Source of the DNA: Sinonovacula constricta
Lineage: Eukaryota; Mollusca; Bivalvia; Cardiida; Solecurtidae
Assembly (NCBI GenBank): GCA_007844125.1
Contig: CM017557.1
Span: 59,611,514-59,675,513, forward strand
DNA: 64,000 bases
Direction of reading: 5' to 3'
In this document: piece by piece, positions 21,874 through 36,800 of the stretch
Numbering within the stretch: the first letter of the stretch is position 1
How the letters are laid out: each line of letters opens with the position of its first letter
Notes under the pieces: model-generated
Told to the model about the DNA's origin: nothing
Seen by the model: only the letters and a program-made list of their open reading frames with translations
The model's database searches: none
Translations under genes and position numbers: made by a program

Positions 21874-24800
21874 GTAAATAACATTTTTAACACTTATTTC
21901 TTTTGCCATGCTTCAGTATGTTCTGTTAACCTTTTGTGTTTACACTTAAATCGATCGACACTAGAAAAAAATGGAGTTGATTCACCAGTCCTTTATGCGT
22001 TTTGCATTGCAATTTTTTCAAGTTGACCTTGTTCTTCCGAATTGCTGTTGATGATGTATTTTCTTTTTGATACTCTAAAGATGTCAATTTAATGAGGAAT
22101 ACATATCACATTCTAAAAGCAGTGCCAGAAACATATTTATTCAGCTTTAAGACTTATGTCATTTAAAAACGCAGCACACATCTAAATCAACAGTCTCTAA
22201 AAAGGAGTGTTGATGCACAAATTTTTAGTTCCTTTCTCATAACACTAATTTGACAAAAAATATATAAATTCAGATGGGGCTTTCATCTCATAAGTTCTCA
22301 TCACAGTGGATTCTGTTGCAAGTACCATATAGTAAACCACAAAGCTGTGCAACCCAAGACTTCTTAAACTGGAGTTGTACAGGTTTAAGAAGAGAAAACA
22401 TAGACAATATCTTCACTTATTTATATTGCAATTTTATCTGCTTAATTTTCTTTTAACTATCTAACACTTTCAGAATTTCTTCTCCACAAGTTGTGCGATA
22501 GGCATTTCTGACAGAGTTGATAGAAAATATAGATGTAGAGTATAACATCAATGCTTGCCCAGTTGCAATACTGTATGGGGACTGCTAAACTTGAAACTAG
22601 CAAACAAAATGTTACCAGTTAAACTGTTAATTTGATGCTTATACATAGTGTTTATTTTTCTTTAATTGAATGCAATTATATTTAAAACTAGAGCCAGGTT
22701 GTCATTGTTTTTCCCTAAAAAACAAAACATTCATAATTTATGTCTTAACTTGTTTCATAAACTCTAGAGTTTGAATAATGTCAAACAGGCTTTCTTCTGC
22801 TCTTATTTTACCAACACCATTTTTAGTGCATTGCTTTAACTATATTTTTTACAGGAAGGGAAAGAAAGGAGGAAAGTCAGGCAAAAAGGCAGAAAATATT
22901 GTTAAGATCGCTGCAGCCAACTCTAAAGTATGGGAGGCAAGGTTAGAAATTGCAGAAAAGTCAAAGCAGGAATACAGGTATGTAAGGATTGTTGATCTGT
23001 CACATGTTTTTCTTTATTAATGAGCAGATTTAAAGAAAAGGTGTAATGTTTAAATTCCCAACATTTTCTGCTTGTAGCTGTTAAATTTTCTTTTCTAAAG
23101 ATTTAAGTTTAAAGACAATTGTTATGGGTACGGTGAGTATGGATCAGGCACATGATATAATGTTTTTATATAAAATAAAATGCAATGGGATACATGAACA
23201 ATATGATAAATAACTTAATTGCATTTTTAGTAGACAAATTAAAGACCCTGTCGGTAAGATTCAGGGATTTTATTGTTGCAATTAAAGCCATTTTTTGGTC
23301 ATTCATTAGCTGTTTGTTCCATGGGAACAAATATATTTTCCCATTTTTTAAGCAGAAATCATTTTAGAGTCCTGATCTTAATTCAAAATAAATTTTTATA
23401 ATGCAGTCTCTAAATTTGTCTTCCTTTTAATATTCACTTACAGACGAGGTCGTCAGTTTATTTTATGAAACAAAGGGATTTCCACATAATATATTGAAAT
23501 AAATCATCTTTTTAAGGGAAAACCCCCTAAGAAGGTTCAAATCAGCAACCTCAGGTATGAGAGTCAAGGACCCTTACAACTAGGCAACAGATGCATGACT
23601 TTTGCTGTTCATAAATATTGTTTATTGAACCTAAGTATTAATAAGAATGTATCAACTATTTTTAATTTCACTTTTGGAAAAATAATGTGAAACTATTATA
23701 CTGAGCCTCTTATTGGCACATGTGTGGGCATTTTATACTTGAAATCAGTAAACAATTATGATGATAAAAATATGATATATGATGATATTTGGTAGACTGA
23801 ACCTTTAAAAAGGTGTTCAAGTTTAATTTATTTCCTTTCTCCGACACTGGTAGTGCAATCAGTAAAGTGTCATTTCCAGGTAATGGAGGCACTGGGCTCA
23901 ATCGATGGGGGCCCAACATACCAAAGTTATTAGAAGTGTCTATTCATATAGCTTATTCTCACTAGCATTGTACATTAAGTTGTATAAGTTGTACAAAAGG
24001 ATCTGGGTGAAATTACCTCATCTTTTCTTAGCATCAAGGTAGATGCCCAGAGGCAGGTAGTGAAAGTCTACACCAAAGGCTGACAGATAACATTTACCAG
24101 TTCTCCCATGAAATTACAATCTGACACATGCTGTTTAGTAAATTAAATATGCTATTGAATGTTTGTCCTATCACCTAAGAAAAACAGTATAACATTTTCT
24201 GTTTTAAAATTCTAGTTCACAAATTTAAAAATAAAATAGCAAATTCTGAAAATTCAAGGGTAGTTAAACAACTGGTCGGTACAGAAGGCCCTGTTATCGA
24301 TCTTGGACCCCAACATTCCTGTTGTTAAGAATTGTAGTTGTATAGCTCCCTTGCTAATGCTCAAGCAAATATAAGGGTAGTTCCACGACTGGTTGGCCCA
24401 GTGTCAGGATAATGTGACTGGATTTGTTATCATGCTAGATGTTCATGGCATGCTGTACACTGTAAGGGCAGCACTATATCTGCTTTGAGCGGACACTGTC
24501 TCGAAAACAATGAAAAACTGGTGGAGGGATGATAAACCCCCAAAACATTTTCTTTGTGTTGTGGTTGTTTTTATTTCAAAAGTTAAGTCATATTCATCAT
24601 CTTTCTGGCAACTTCCAGCTATTATTGAAGAACTGAGAATGAATTTGGATAGAACCAGCCTCATGGCAGGTTTACTGAAAGTCCTAATTTAAACATTTTT
24701 GCCACAATTGGGACGGAAACCCATGTGGAGAGATAGAATGTTGTTATTAGTTGACAGCTTCTAATCATTTGTTTTATTATCATTTGAGGACACACATGGC

Positions 24801-27800
24801 AGAGTGGTTTGTGTCACAGTAAGTTCTCAAACCCTCACCACATGGGCCATGGGTCACGTCTCATTGGGGCAAGCATTTATGTTTGGGGAATATTTCCACT
24901 GACCTGCAGGGAGCCAGTGGTCCTAGCCAGTGGTCCTAGTCAAACACTTTGTCTAGGGTTTTTGAGTCTGCCATTAGTTCATTGAATGACAAATATTAAC
25001 GTTATGATCTTTTGTCCACAGAGAAAATGCCAAGTCACTGATGCTGGAAAACGATGCGCTACAAAATCAGATGGTACAGACAGAAAGGGACACAATAGAT
25101 GTTATCACTTTTCTGAAAAAAGAAGATGCAGTCAAAGACAATCATGTATGTAGTAACTAAACACAAATAAATAACTTTTCTCCTGAATTTTTACCCAAAA
25201 GGCTTTATCAAAATTATGAAAAATTCAGAGCATTACATATCTGTGCTGTACTAATGAACATAACAAACATAGGGGCTTTTATGGGTAATAATAAAAACAA
25301 GCATGCTTCAGATCAAGTTTACTTTCCAGATATCTATTTTTTAAACTACTGATGAACAAACAAAAAAATGTTTATACTTGAGTTTATTATTTGTACTTTC
25401 AAGCTTCAATTAGAGTCTACATTCCTAATTATTATATTTTCTTTTCTTTTCTTCCTGAACTTACTGATGAAATAAAAGCGTAAAAAATATCTAGACTTAT
25501 GGTTATAATTTAGCACTTTTCAAACTTAATATCCATGAAGGTAATTTAAATTTAAAGAGAAATATTGGTAATTCTTGACCAAACTATGTTTTCTATAGTT
25601 ATTAGAACAAACAATGACTGATAAGAGAGTGAAAGATATCAGTGAGAGACTTTAATGAATAATCTCTCCTGAATAATCCCTAAATGCAAGTAGGTCCTTT
25701 CATTTGTTTTCATGCTTGTGCTCTATGGAGTGAATGTTGACTTTTCTGCCTTTCTTGTGATACCCAGGTTTACCATCATCAAAAAACACTTCCATTTTCT
25801 TTTTTAAATAAAATCTCTTTAAGTATTTAAATGAATTGTTAAGCTTTTATTTATGCAAAAGTAAGACATTTCACTGTTTGTAATTCCAATATCTACAACA
25901 GAACATGCAATTAAGTCCAAGAATTCCAGCTAGAAAGACCTACCTACTTTTTGGAACACCTCGGATATTAACTAACAAGGGAGACAATTTCCATTTCACC
26001 AATGTACCCATTTGAAAAGCATGATGAATAAGATCCTCTTAAATTTAACTCTCATTTTTTTTCCATAAGTTTAATCTGTAAACTCCAGCTATATGACTGA
26101 GTAAAATAAATGAACTTATTTTGCCTTTTAGAAACATATCTTGTTATTTTTTACTGCTATCTTATATAGTCTGATGTCAAATATTGGTTTGTTTTTTTTT
26201 CGAGGAAATATAATTTGTATTTTAGCTACTTCAACATTTTTCTCAATATTCTACCAAAAGCGTATGTCTTGCAAGAGCCAAGGGACATCTGTTGACTGTT
26301 GCTCTGTTTGCTCAAAACAGTAAATGGCATTTGTATGCATAAAATCGTTAAAAACTAAAACTTCTATTTTCAGCTGGAGCGTCTTCAGCAACAGATGCGA
26401 GACTTGAAGAAAGAGAACAGGAAGGAGAAAGAGAAGATTGTCGAGGACTTTAGCAAGCAGATCAATGAGCTAGAGGAGCATTTAACTGACAAAAACAAGG
26501 AGGTGGAGCTAATGCAAGCTGAACTGAAGATGGTCAAAGAGTTCCGTCGCAAACGAGGACAGATGCAAAAGGAGCTAGATGATGTACATATTTGCAGGCT
26601 TGAAAACTAAACTCAAACAATTGGTTGCCCATCTGGGCCACTATCTCCATGATTCTGATTACCCTGAAGGGCCTAATCTTTTTTTTTTTTTTTTATAAAT
26701 TTTATTATGAATCATACAGAAATGGAAAACTATATCTTAATTTTATGCATGTATTTTGGAAAGCAGCATCAAAAACCAATTCAGACTTATTTTTTAGCAA
26801 ATTCTTACAGTTATTGTGTTTTTTATTGCAACTTCATTATACCTGTGAATTTTAAAAGCATTAATTATGTCCTGTCTGGGCAAGCAACTTGAAAACATGG
26901 AAATATGTTTGTACCATACATGACAATATGTCAATTTGACCAATGAATTTTTTAAAATATGAACACCACTGAACTAGGTTCATGAAATTATAAATGAGTA
27001 GTCAATCGGTAAATTCTCTTTCCTTTAAAGCAATTTGATCACAGTTGGTCAAATTTGTATGTGTTAAGTTTTTGTTCATCATGGCAAAATTTTGTTAAAT
27101 CCCCACGAATTGTCGAAGTAAAGAATTCTCATATTATAAGAATCCTCTAGCTTATATGTGATAGTGATGGCCTTCAAATGATTTGAATTTCTTCGATTGG
27201 GAAAATTTATTCCATTGCAACATTTTTAACAATGTTTAAGCACAACAGTGAAGTATATCTCAGAACTGTGCATGCAAAATATATGCTGGTTGACTCTGTA
27301 GTGAACAACATATACATACAAAGTCATGTACCTATGCATGACTCAATATTTCTATTCAAAGGTAACATTAATGTAGCCCATGATGTAGTGGTTGAGTCGC
27401 CGATTTGTAACTCGTCTGTCTATTTATCCTCTCACCGCATGGGTTTGAGTCCCACTCTGGGCAAAGGACTTAATGTGGAATGGTCTTCCAGCAGACTTGC
27501 TCTGCACTGGTGGTTCTACCCAGACATTTGTCTGGGGTCTTCCTTCACCAAATAGCTGGATGTCACTATAATGATTATAGTTGGTTGATGCATTTCAGAA
27601 ACAAAACACAAATATAGGCTATGTCAATATACTCATTTGCCATTTGACTGTATATCTAACTGTATATTGTAATGTACATGTAGTACCTTTGCTTATTATT
27701 TAATTTATCTTTAACTAATGCTGTTTTTGTTTTTATTTCAGATCAAAGAATCAATGTACAATGCAAATAGGGATCATAAATCTACATTGTCACGGATGGA

Positions 27801-30800
27801 ACAAAAATTCTTTGAAGAAAAGGTATAATAATCTTTATAAATATTTGCAGACTTATAAAGGACTTTTTGATATCTTGGAACAGCATGTCCATTTCTGTTG
27901 TTTTCTTGAATCTTGTAGAGATCGCTTGCTTCTTGACTTTGTTTTCTGATCAGATTTTCTTTTAGACTGTTGTTCCAAATCGCTGTTGATAGACGATGAT
28001 GCATTTGCTTTTTGATACCATGAAGATGTCATTTCAATGAGGAATACATATCACATTCTAAAAGCAGTGCCAAAAGCATATTTATTCAACTTTAAGACCT
28101 TATGTAATTTAAAAACGTGGCACACTTCAAATTCAGCAGGCTCTTGAAAAGAGGAGTGTTTATGCACAAATTTTGAGTTGTTTTCTCATAACACTAATTT
28201 GACAAAAAATAAATAAATTCAGATTGGGCTATCATCTCATAAGTTCTCATCCCTATGGATTCTGGGGACAATTGCACTTTACCAATATGTAAAATATGCT
28301 CTGTTGGTTAATGTTGAGTTTTTTGGGGCATAGTGCAATTTTCTCTGTTGTTTGTTTTAGCCTGGCTTGACAAAGAATGCCAGATGATTTTATTCAGAGT
28401 CCATTTTTTTAGACACCCCTACCCCGCAAAAATACCATGTAACCTAAACAACATTTCAGTGAAAGTCATATGCCTTGAAGATTTTTGCAAATAAAAAACT
28501 TTTAATAGTTTGATGATGGGTTATTGTTTGTTTATTTTAGATGAGACTGCAACAGGAAGCTAACCAGAAGATTGAAGAGCTGGCTGAGAGAGCCCACACA
28601 GAAGCTATAGCGTAACTATACCCTACCTACGTCCTAGCTGAGAGAGCAAGATATAAACAATCATTACCCCCACTGACACATTAAGTGAATAAAAGTGCTG
28701 CAAGCACTGTGGTATCCACTGCTTTGGGAAAAGTAGTCACATTTAGAGACCATTAGAACCAGTGTAGTTAAAATGTTTTTTTTTGTGTGTGAGATATCTG
28801 TCCCTTCTCAAAATACACAACTATGCTTTAATATTGTGGACATAAGCAGAATGTTCAAAGTCGAATCACAGTAGCACAAAAATATAAAATATATAAGAAT
28901 GTAAACTTCAATGTTGAATAGTGTAAATTATTTTTAAGACTTTATTGTGCAATCCTTTTTTGTTTATTCTTACTTTTAAAAAAAGCATAAGCATATCCTG
29001 TTTTCTTTTGAATAGCATATGTCATATTAACTTTAAACTTGTGATTGTTGATTTCAGTAACCTAGATGAGACAACAAAATCTGTGTACAAGGAGAATGTG
29101 CGCCTATCAGAGGCTCTCAACTATCATATGAGGGAGGGGGAGGTGCTTAAGAAACAGAAAGAGAAGCTGGAGGAGGAGTTACAGCGTCTCCAAGGAGACA
29201 AGGAAATAAATGACATGATGGTGCAAGAGAAGGTGGCCCAGGCCAAAACACAGAAACAAACTCTTAGAGAGGTCTGTCTCCATATTGTACTTTTTATTCC
29301 CCCACAATTCTAAGCCATTATCTGAACCCATGTTCACTTATATCGTTCTACTTCATGGTAGCCATGGGATATTAGGCCGGTTAAAGATTGTTTTCATGAA
29401 TATTTATAGCAACCATGCTGTAGTCCAATGAAAATGCGCATTACATCGATGCTACTCTTTAGTTTAAGTTAAAAGAAACTATGTGTCAATGACAAGATTC
29501 TTACAAATTGTAATCATTTCATAGGCTGAATTTCCTCGCTGTTGTGGCTTTGGTTCCAAACAAATGCTTCATGCATATATTCATGAGAACCAAGTTTTTC
29601 TGGCCAAGTACAGTAACCCATGGTATATGTGTGTAGTGTTAACAGAATATTTATCTGGATTTCCAATGATGTTTTCTAAGAATGGTAAAAAGGCATGAAG
29701 ACTTACTTGTCCATGTGAGTGTACATTGCTGGAATTTTCATTTTTGATCATTTACTTTGAAATTTGTTTTATAAGTTTCTGATATCAAAATTCGGGTTAA
29801 GTTTGATTTTGTTTAATTTCTATTACTTTCTACGTAATATTTGTGGATGTTATGGGCTCTTTCTTGTTGTATTCTAATGTCAGTTTTCTCATTTCTGGTC
29901 ACATGGTTTATAGTTACATGTATATGATATCAAAATATCAGTTTAGTTATATTTTGGCTACTCTCTACTGAATATTTGGAGAGTTATGGCCCTTACTTGT
30001 TATATTTTAATGAATTTTTTGTTGTTTCTTGCTGGATTTCTTTAAGAATTTTTTTTTAATTATCTTTAAAATGTTCTACCATTATCTTCTATCAATGATT
30101 TACTTCATCAGGGTTTGCATGCTCTTTCATATTTAATCTAAATATATATTAGTTTTTAATTTATCTTTCAATAAGCAACTATATATTTATTGTTATTATT
30201 CCTATAATTAAGTTAACACTCTTGCATGTTTTATAACTATAATGATTTTTTTTTATATAAAACTCACTCCATAGATTGACTATTAATATAAGGTATTTAA
30301 AATCATCCATAAAATTAGGTTTTGTAACTTTTTTTCGCCTGTACTTTTTTCAGAACAGCGACAAGATCTCCACTTTAGAACATTCACTTAGTCATATGGC
30401 TAGAGAGTTTGAAACAGAGAAAAGAGCAATATTTGAGAAATTCAGGATAGAAAATGAAGCTTCCAAAATTGAGCTTGCCAAATTACAAAGAGTGATTGAA
30501 TTGAAGACAAAGGAAATGAACAAAGTAAAGAAGCTAGCGAAGAATATATTGGACCAGAGGACAGAATTAGAAAGATTCTTCTTGGAGTCATTGGACCAAG
30601 TGAAAGCAGAAATCAATGCTAACCAGTAAGTACAGATATTATAGTTTAACCCTGTAATTATTTAAATATAAAACTTGATATGATTCTTTTGTAGAAGTAA
30701 GACACAGTTTCACAAAGTTGTAACTTTCATAAATGCAACGTATTTTTGAAAAATATCACATTTAGCACTCCCAAAATAGCATCCCTTTCTTCTGACAAGA

Positions 30801-33800
30801 CATTTTTGTGGCCTTGTAGCAACTAATGTGACTATTCATTACTTCACAGAATCTTGCCATACATGTATCAATGAATTTTGAAGAATTTTAAATCTTAACA
30901 TTTAAAATTTATGCTCTTGTTATATAAAATAATACACATGCCTTCAAAACAACTTTTGTAATTGTATTTTTAGTGAACAGGTATTTTTTGTAAATTACCA
31001 GTAAATGTTATAGAAACATGACCTTGATCCTCCATAACTCAAACTGTGCCCTAAGCACATCTCCAGTTTCATTTTTGGGTGCCCATTGTAAAAGAAAAAT
31101 CAGTTGTTAACTCTTTGTATTAGCGCAAGTTCAGTATGCTGGTAAACTTTTATTTATTTAGGCAGTGATTTTAAGGATGATAAAAAAAAAACAGACTTAA
31201 ATTTATAGCTCGATGTCTTGGCTGTTTGTTTCAGAGAGCAGTATCGGCGAGATGCCCAGCGAGCCTACCAGGATAAGATGCTATCTGCCCATGCAGGCAA
31301 GGCAGACTACCCCAAGATTCGAACCTTTAACAAGTCTGACACCAGCACGAACAGTGTGTTTAAGGACCTTGAGGCCGCAGATAGACTGTAAGTATGCACA
31401 TCCATCAGGATCAGTCATTCTTCTAGTTGAAAAGCAAGTAGAAGGCTAGAAAAGGGACTTTTTCTTAAATTCTCCTAAGCATAATACATGCATGTTTTAA
31501 AAAAGTGAATAATTAGATAGGATTGTTGAATTTCTTAACCACTTTTACTGCTAATGATAGTAAAATGTATTAACAACTTTTATTGCTAAGGATAGAGAAA
31601 TATATTAACCACTTTTACTGCTAAGGATAGCAAAATGTATTAACCACTTTTACTGCTAAGGATAGCAAAATGTATAAACCACTTTTACTGATAGCAAAAT
31701 GTATAAACCACTTTTACTGCTAAGGATAACAAAATTTCTTAATCACTTTTACTGCTAAGGATAGCAAAATGTATTAATCACTTTTACTGCTAAGGATTGC
31801 AAAATTTCATAATCACTTTTACTGCTAAGGATAGCAAAATTTCATAATCACTTTTACTGCTAAGGATTGCAAAAATGCTTAATCACTTTTACTGCTAAGG
31901 ATAGTCAAATTCATTAACCACTTTTCCTGAACATAAATTTATAAGACATAATAATAAAAGGCTTCAAAAATCTATCACAGATGGTGAGATTTCTGAACAT
32001 TCTATTTGTAGGATAGTAAGATTTCTGAATATTCTATCCCTGGGATAGTAAGATATCTGAGCATTCTTTTCCTAGGATAATAAGATTTCTGAACTTTCTT
32101 TGCCTAGGATATTAAGATATCTGAGCATTCTTTTCCTAGGATAATAAGATTTCTGAACTTTCTTTGCCTAGGATAGTAAGATATCTGAGCATTCATTTCC
32201 TAGGATAATAAGATTTCTGAACTTTCTTTGCCTAGGATATTAAGTTATCTGAGCATTCTTTTCCTAGGATAATAATAAGGGAAACACTTCTAAGTGATGT
32301 TAACATTTATCTAAACAACCATTTATAATATATTTAAACTAAATATATATATTCTTATAATAGCAAAACTTGTGAACTATTATTTCTAGAAAAAAAGGGA
32401 TCTCCATGACACTTTTACTTTTCTAACTATAATATTGACTCACACATATTGTTGGCTGGAATTTTGTAAAAGCTCAGGAAAAAAAAAAGACAGCAGAAAT
32501 ATTGCTTTTTACCTTTTGTGCTGCATACAATAAAATATATTTGATCATTAAAATATATTGTGAAATATTGATACATCCTCATTACATTTACTTTTTATGT
32601 TCTTTAATGGTTCTTGGATTTTTTCATTGCTGTAAGTTTATTGAACATTGTGTTTAGGATACCTCTCCTCTAGTAGTCTCTCTGCCCATGTCTCCTGTGA
32701 TACTGAAGCATGTTCCAACCTTTCTCCAACCCTTTTCTTGTTTGTTTCTTTGTTCATTGGGTTTTACGTCTCACCAACAGTATTTCGGTTATCTGGAGAC
32801 ATTGTCCACTTGAAGCAGATATAGTGCTGCCTTCACCATGTATAGCATGCCAGTAACACATGGCATTATACCACACCCAGTCATATTATCCTGACACAGT
32901 GCCAACCAGTTGTGGAGCTACCCTTATATTTGCTTGAGCTTTAGCAAGGGATCTATACCATTACCATTTTTAACAACTTTGGTATGTCGCGGCCCAGGGA
33001 TCGAACCCAGGGCCTCCTGTACCCAGAGCCGATGTTCTGCCGATCCCTTTTCTTGCAGGAAACACTATTCACCGTATTAAGATAAAACATGCTCTTCCCT
33101 AAAGAAGTTTCCAGCAAGTAAAGAGTTGAACATGTTATATAGGACCTCCTTTTTCTTGTAAATATCTCAAGCTAGTACCAATACATAATATGCAACTGTT
33201 GCCTTGATAACTTATGAAATTTTAAACAAATACACCTGAATAAGATAAACTAGGCAATGAATATCTAGATTATAATGCCTAATTATGCATTAATCTATTA
33301 GATTGATTAAAGCCCAATAGACAGTATGTGCGAGTTGAGGCTCTATTTCAAAACATTTTATTTGAAATGTCATATGATTTGTTCCAGTTTATTGAAACCA
33401 TGTTAAGACGCTTACTATTTCAATAATGCAGGTTTTTGTGTAATCATACACTTTTGCAGCACTAGTCACACACAAGCGGTGAAAATATAAGTATTAGTTG
33501 TCATTCACAATTTGTTGTTATCGATAACAGAACCAGATGTTATAAAACTTGTTGTTTGAAAATATTGGATTGGTCAGATTTAAAAAAAATGAATTTGAAT
33601 TTGACCAATCAGGAACCTGAATACAATCCCAAACTGGAATTCATAGTTTTTATACATCAGACCCTGTTCACAAGCTATGTTCTTTAATATTGGTTAATTC
33701 ACAATTCACATAGTATCATTGTTGTTTATTAAAAACGATTTATACATTTGCAAACATATATATGACACCTTTTCTTTTCTGGCTAATCAGGATATTTTAT

Positions 33801-36800
33801 ATTGTTCATTTATTATTTTAATATCAAGCAATCTTTAGAAAGAAAAAAATGTCAATCAAGAGCACTGCATTATGTCTGCATTCATTTCTTAGCTTATCTA
33901 TCAATTCTTTTTCTAAATGATCAGAAAATGGCAATAAGCTAATAGTTGTTTTTGTTCAAAACTGATTATAAGTAAAGAGTCTTGTATCTTGTAATAGATG
34001 TTGTATGTATTTTCACTCAATATTAGATCCTCATTTCACCCTATTGTACTGTTTTCCATCACTAAACATTAGACCACTGTGCATGTCTCATATGTATTGT
34101 AACTATGTTGTTATTTCTATGTCATTTCTATTTATGTTTCTCTTTTAAATGAAACTGGATTATTACATTTTAATTATAGTGCTGGTGCAAAATATGATTT
34201 TCCCTGTCATTTTTAAAAATTGGACGTGTTTAATTTATATGGTATGTTTTTCCTGATGATGCACATTACATTGACCAAAATTTCTGTAAACCTTTCATAT
34301 ATCATGACTAATGCATAGTTAACATTCATATTGACTAATGCTTAGTTAATATTAATATTGACTGATGCTTAGTTAATATTCATATTGACTAATGTCTAGT
34401 TAATATTTATGTTGACTAATGCTTAGTTAATATTTAATTGACTAATGCTTTGTTAATATTCATATTGACTAATGCTTAATTAATATTCATATTGACTAAT
34501 GCTTAGTTAATATTTAATTGGCTAATGCTTAGTTAATATTCATATTGACTTATGCTTAATTATTATTCATATGGACTAATGCTTAGTTAATATTTATAAT
34601 GACTATTGCTTAGTAAATACTCATGTTGATCAATGCCTAGTTAATATTTCTACTGACTAATGCTATTACTGTGCAGCGACAGATTGTTCTAATGTTTGTA
34701 TGAAATAATCTAAAAAAAACAAACTAAAACCTCACTGTCTAAAACTCTTTTAGAAATATGTAAGGCAAAGGAAACAACAAGCCCCTAAATGCATATATTC
34801 AACAGTAATGCATCTGTTACTTTCTCATGAAGCCACCATTCAGATACTCCTCTAAGTCATCTAGTGTCTTCTGCCAAAAAATTATGGTTGGATATCGCTT
34901 GTATAACCATAATTATGTCTATTGGAAAAATAAATGAACAAAAAATTGTTTGTCCTCCACAGTAACACAATTTGGTTTTATATGAAATTCTTCAATGATT
35001 ATCATGCTGTGCTCCAGGAATGCCAGTGGTAAGGTAGATGTGTCAGACCTCACATGGGAGCAGAAGGAGCGAGTGCTACGCTACCTGTTTGCACGGATGA
35101 ATAACGGACCTGCCATGGAGCGACAGAAAGTGTCATCCGCCCCATCTCTACCTGCAATAGAACAGGGACGACATCGAGTCCAGCTGACCAAGGATGATAC
35201 CAGGTGTGTAGAAAAGAATAAAAAACGATTTTGATTTCTTATGCAAAGCTTTATTTGAAGTCAATGTCATGCTGGGGTGAAAATAAAAAAAAAGTAGTAA
35301 CAAGAAACTCTTTACAAAAAATACTACAGCATTGGTAAGGGCTTGATAAATACAACCTGCTAATTGGATATATTAAGAAAGAAAAATATTGTAAGGCCTA
35401 CTGTACCAAAAGGTTATATTGTCTTAGTAGTAAAAGTCAGTGATTTGTGACACCATTTAAAAAACAAGTGAAAATAAACTTTATAAGTCTTGTAAAAAAA
35501 ATAAAAAATAAAAAAAACGATAAAAAAACCCAAACATGTTGCAGAATTGCCCAGAAAACTTCTGTCAATACATGTACTTGCTTGGTTTATTGCAATCATA
35601 CATTTTTTTAATGGCAGTTAGATTTCATTGTAAAACTCACCTTTGAACATAGTAAAAAACAACATAACTTGATGTACGAAAGTTCTGTACATTTTAAACT
35701 AATCAATGCAAAAAAATATAAATCTTATAAAAAAATATAAGTCATTTTGATTGACATGTTTAGTCAAACAATATTTATAATTACTCAAAAAGTTTAAATT
35801 CTTATCAAGCTTGGAGGGCTAGTGTGACAGTACTGGCAGGAAATGGTGACAGGTGATACTTTATCTGCATCTATCATACTATATATCTGGAAAAAAAATG
35901 GCCTGCAGTGCTTACATCCATTAATAAGCAGACCTTTGCATGCCCTGCATATGTGTATAGGTCATTGGCTTAGTGATACTTGTCTTGTTTCTAAGAGTAA
36001 AATTATGGTGGTTTTGCAAATTTGTCCCAATGAGAGTCCCTTTTCAATTCATCCAGGCTGACTTTATGTCTGCATTTTTCAAAAGGTCAAAAGTAAGGTT
36101 AGACTAAATTAGTCACAGAAAATTAGGCACAGAAAATTGATACAAATATAAATAATAGGCAGAGCATGATATGCCTGAAAGTCAAGCCACAATAAGTCCA
36201 GTACGAACAATGTAATCTGAATCACCCCCAGCTCCTTATGCACACAACTACAAATCAAAATCAATTATGAAGAATACTCCGATAAATAATACTGAAAGAG
36301 TCGTGTGCACAAGAATATAATAAGAAAAAAAAGGGGGCAATAACTCTAGAATGAATAAAGCAGTTTCAGTTATCTCCTGTGCAACTACACGTAATGATCA
36401 ATCTTCCATACAAATGTGAAGAAATTCAAATGTGTAACAAAGGTTTTTTTTATCTGCACAAAAACTGCTGATTGACAGATGGATGGATGGACAGAGGGAT
36501 GGAGGGACAGACAGACAGACAGAATCTGCCATACAATATTCTGACTCTTCATCCAAATAAAAAAAAATATGCCTTTTCACGTTAAAATCCTAGAATATTA
36601 ATTTTGATGTTGAAAGTTGTCTAGTATTTACTAATTGTTAACAGCACAAACAGGCACAATATTTCCTAAAATTATTATAAATTGCAAACCAATTAAATTT
36701 GTATACAAAAAATATTTATGTTGTATTTGCTGTCATTATTATTATTATTATTATCGTTATTTTTATTTTTATTATTATCATGTCATTTTTATTATTATTT

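Noticed and set aside
31213..31449. 78-residue frame overlapping BBOF1 exon 9 in another frame
   Set aside because: It reads through both splice sites in a phase that does not join neighbouring exons; exon 9 in the chosen frame fits the family and keeps the frame.
31535..34664. CRISPR-like appearance of regularly repeated units
   Set aside because: Units are contiguous with no unique spacers, lie in a eukaryotic intron and vary gradually: minisatellites.
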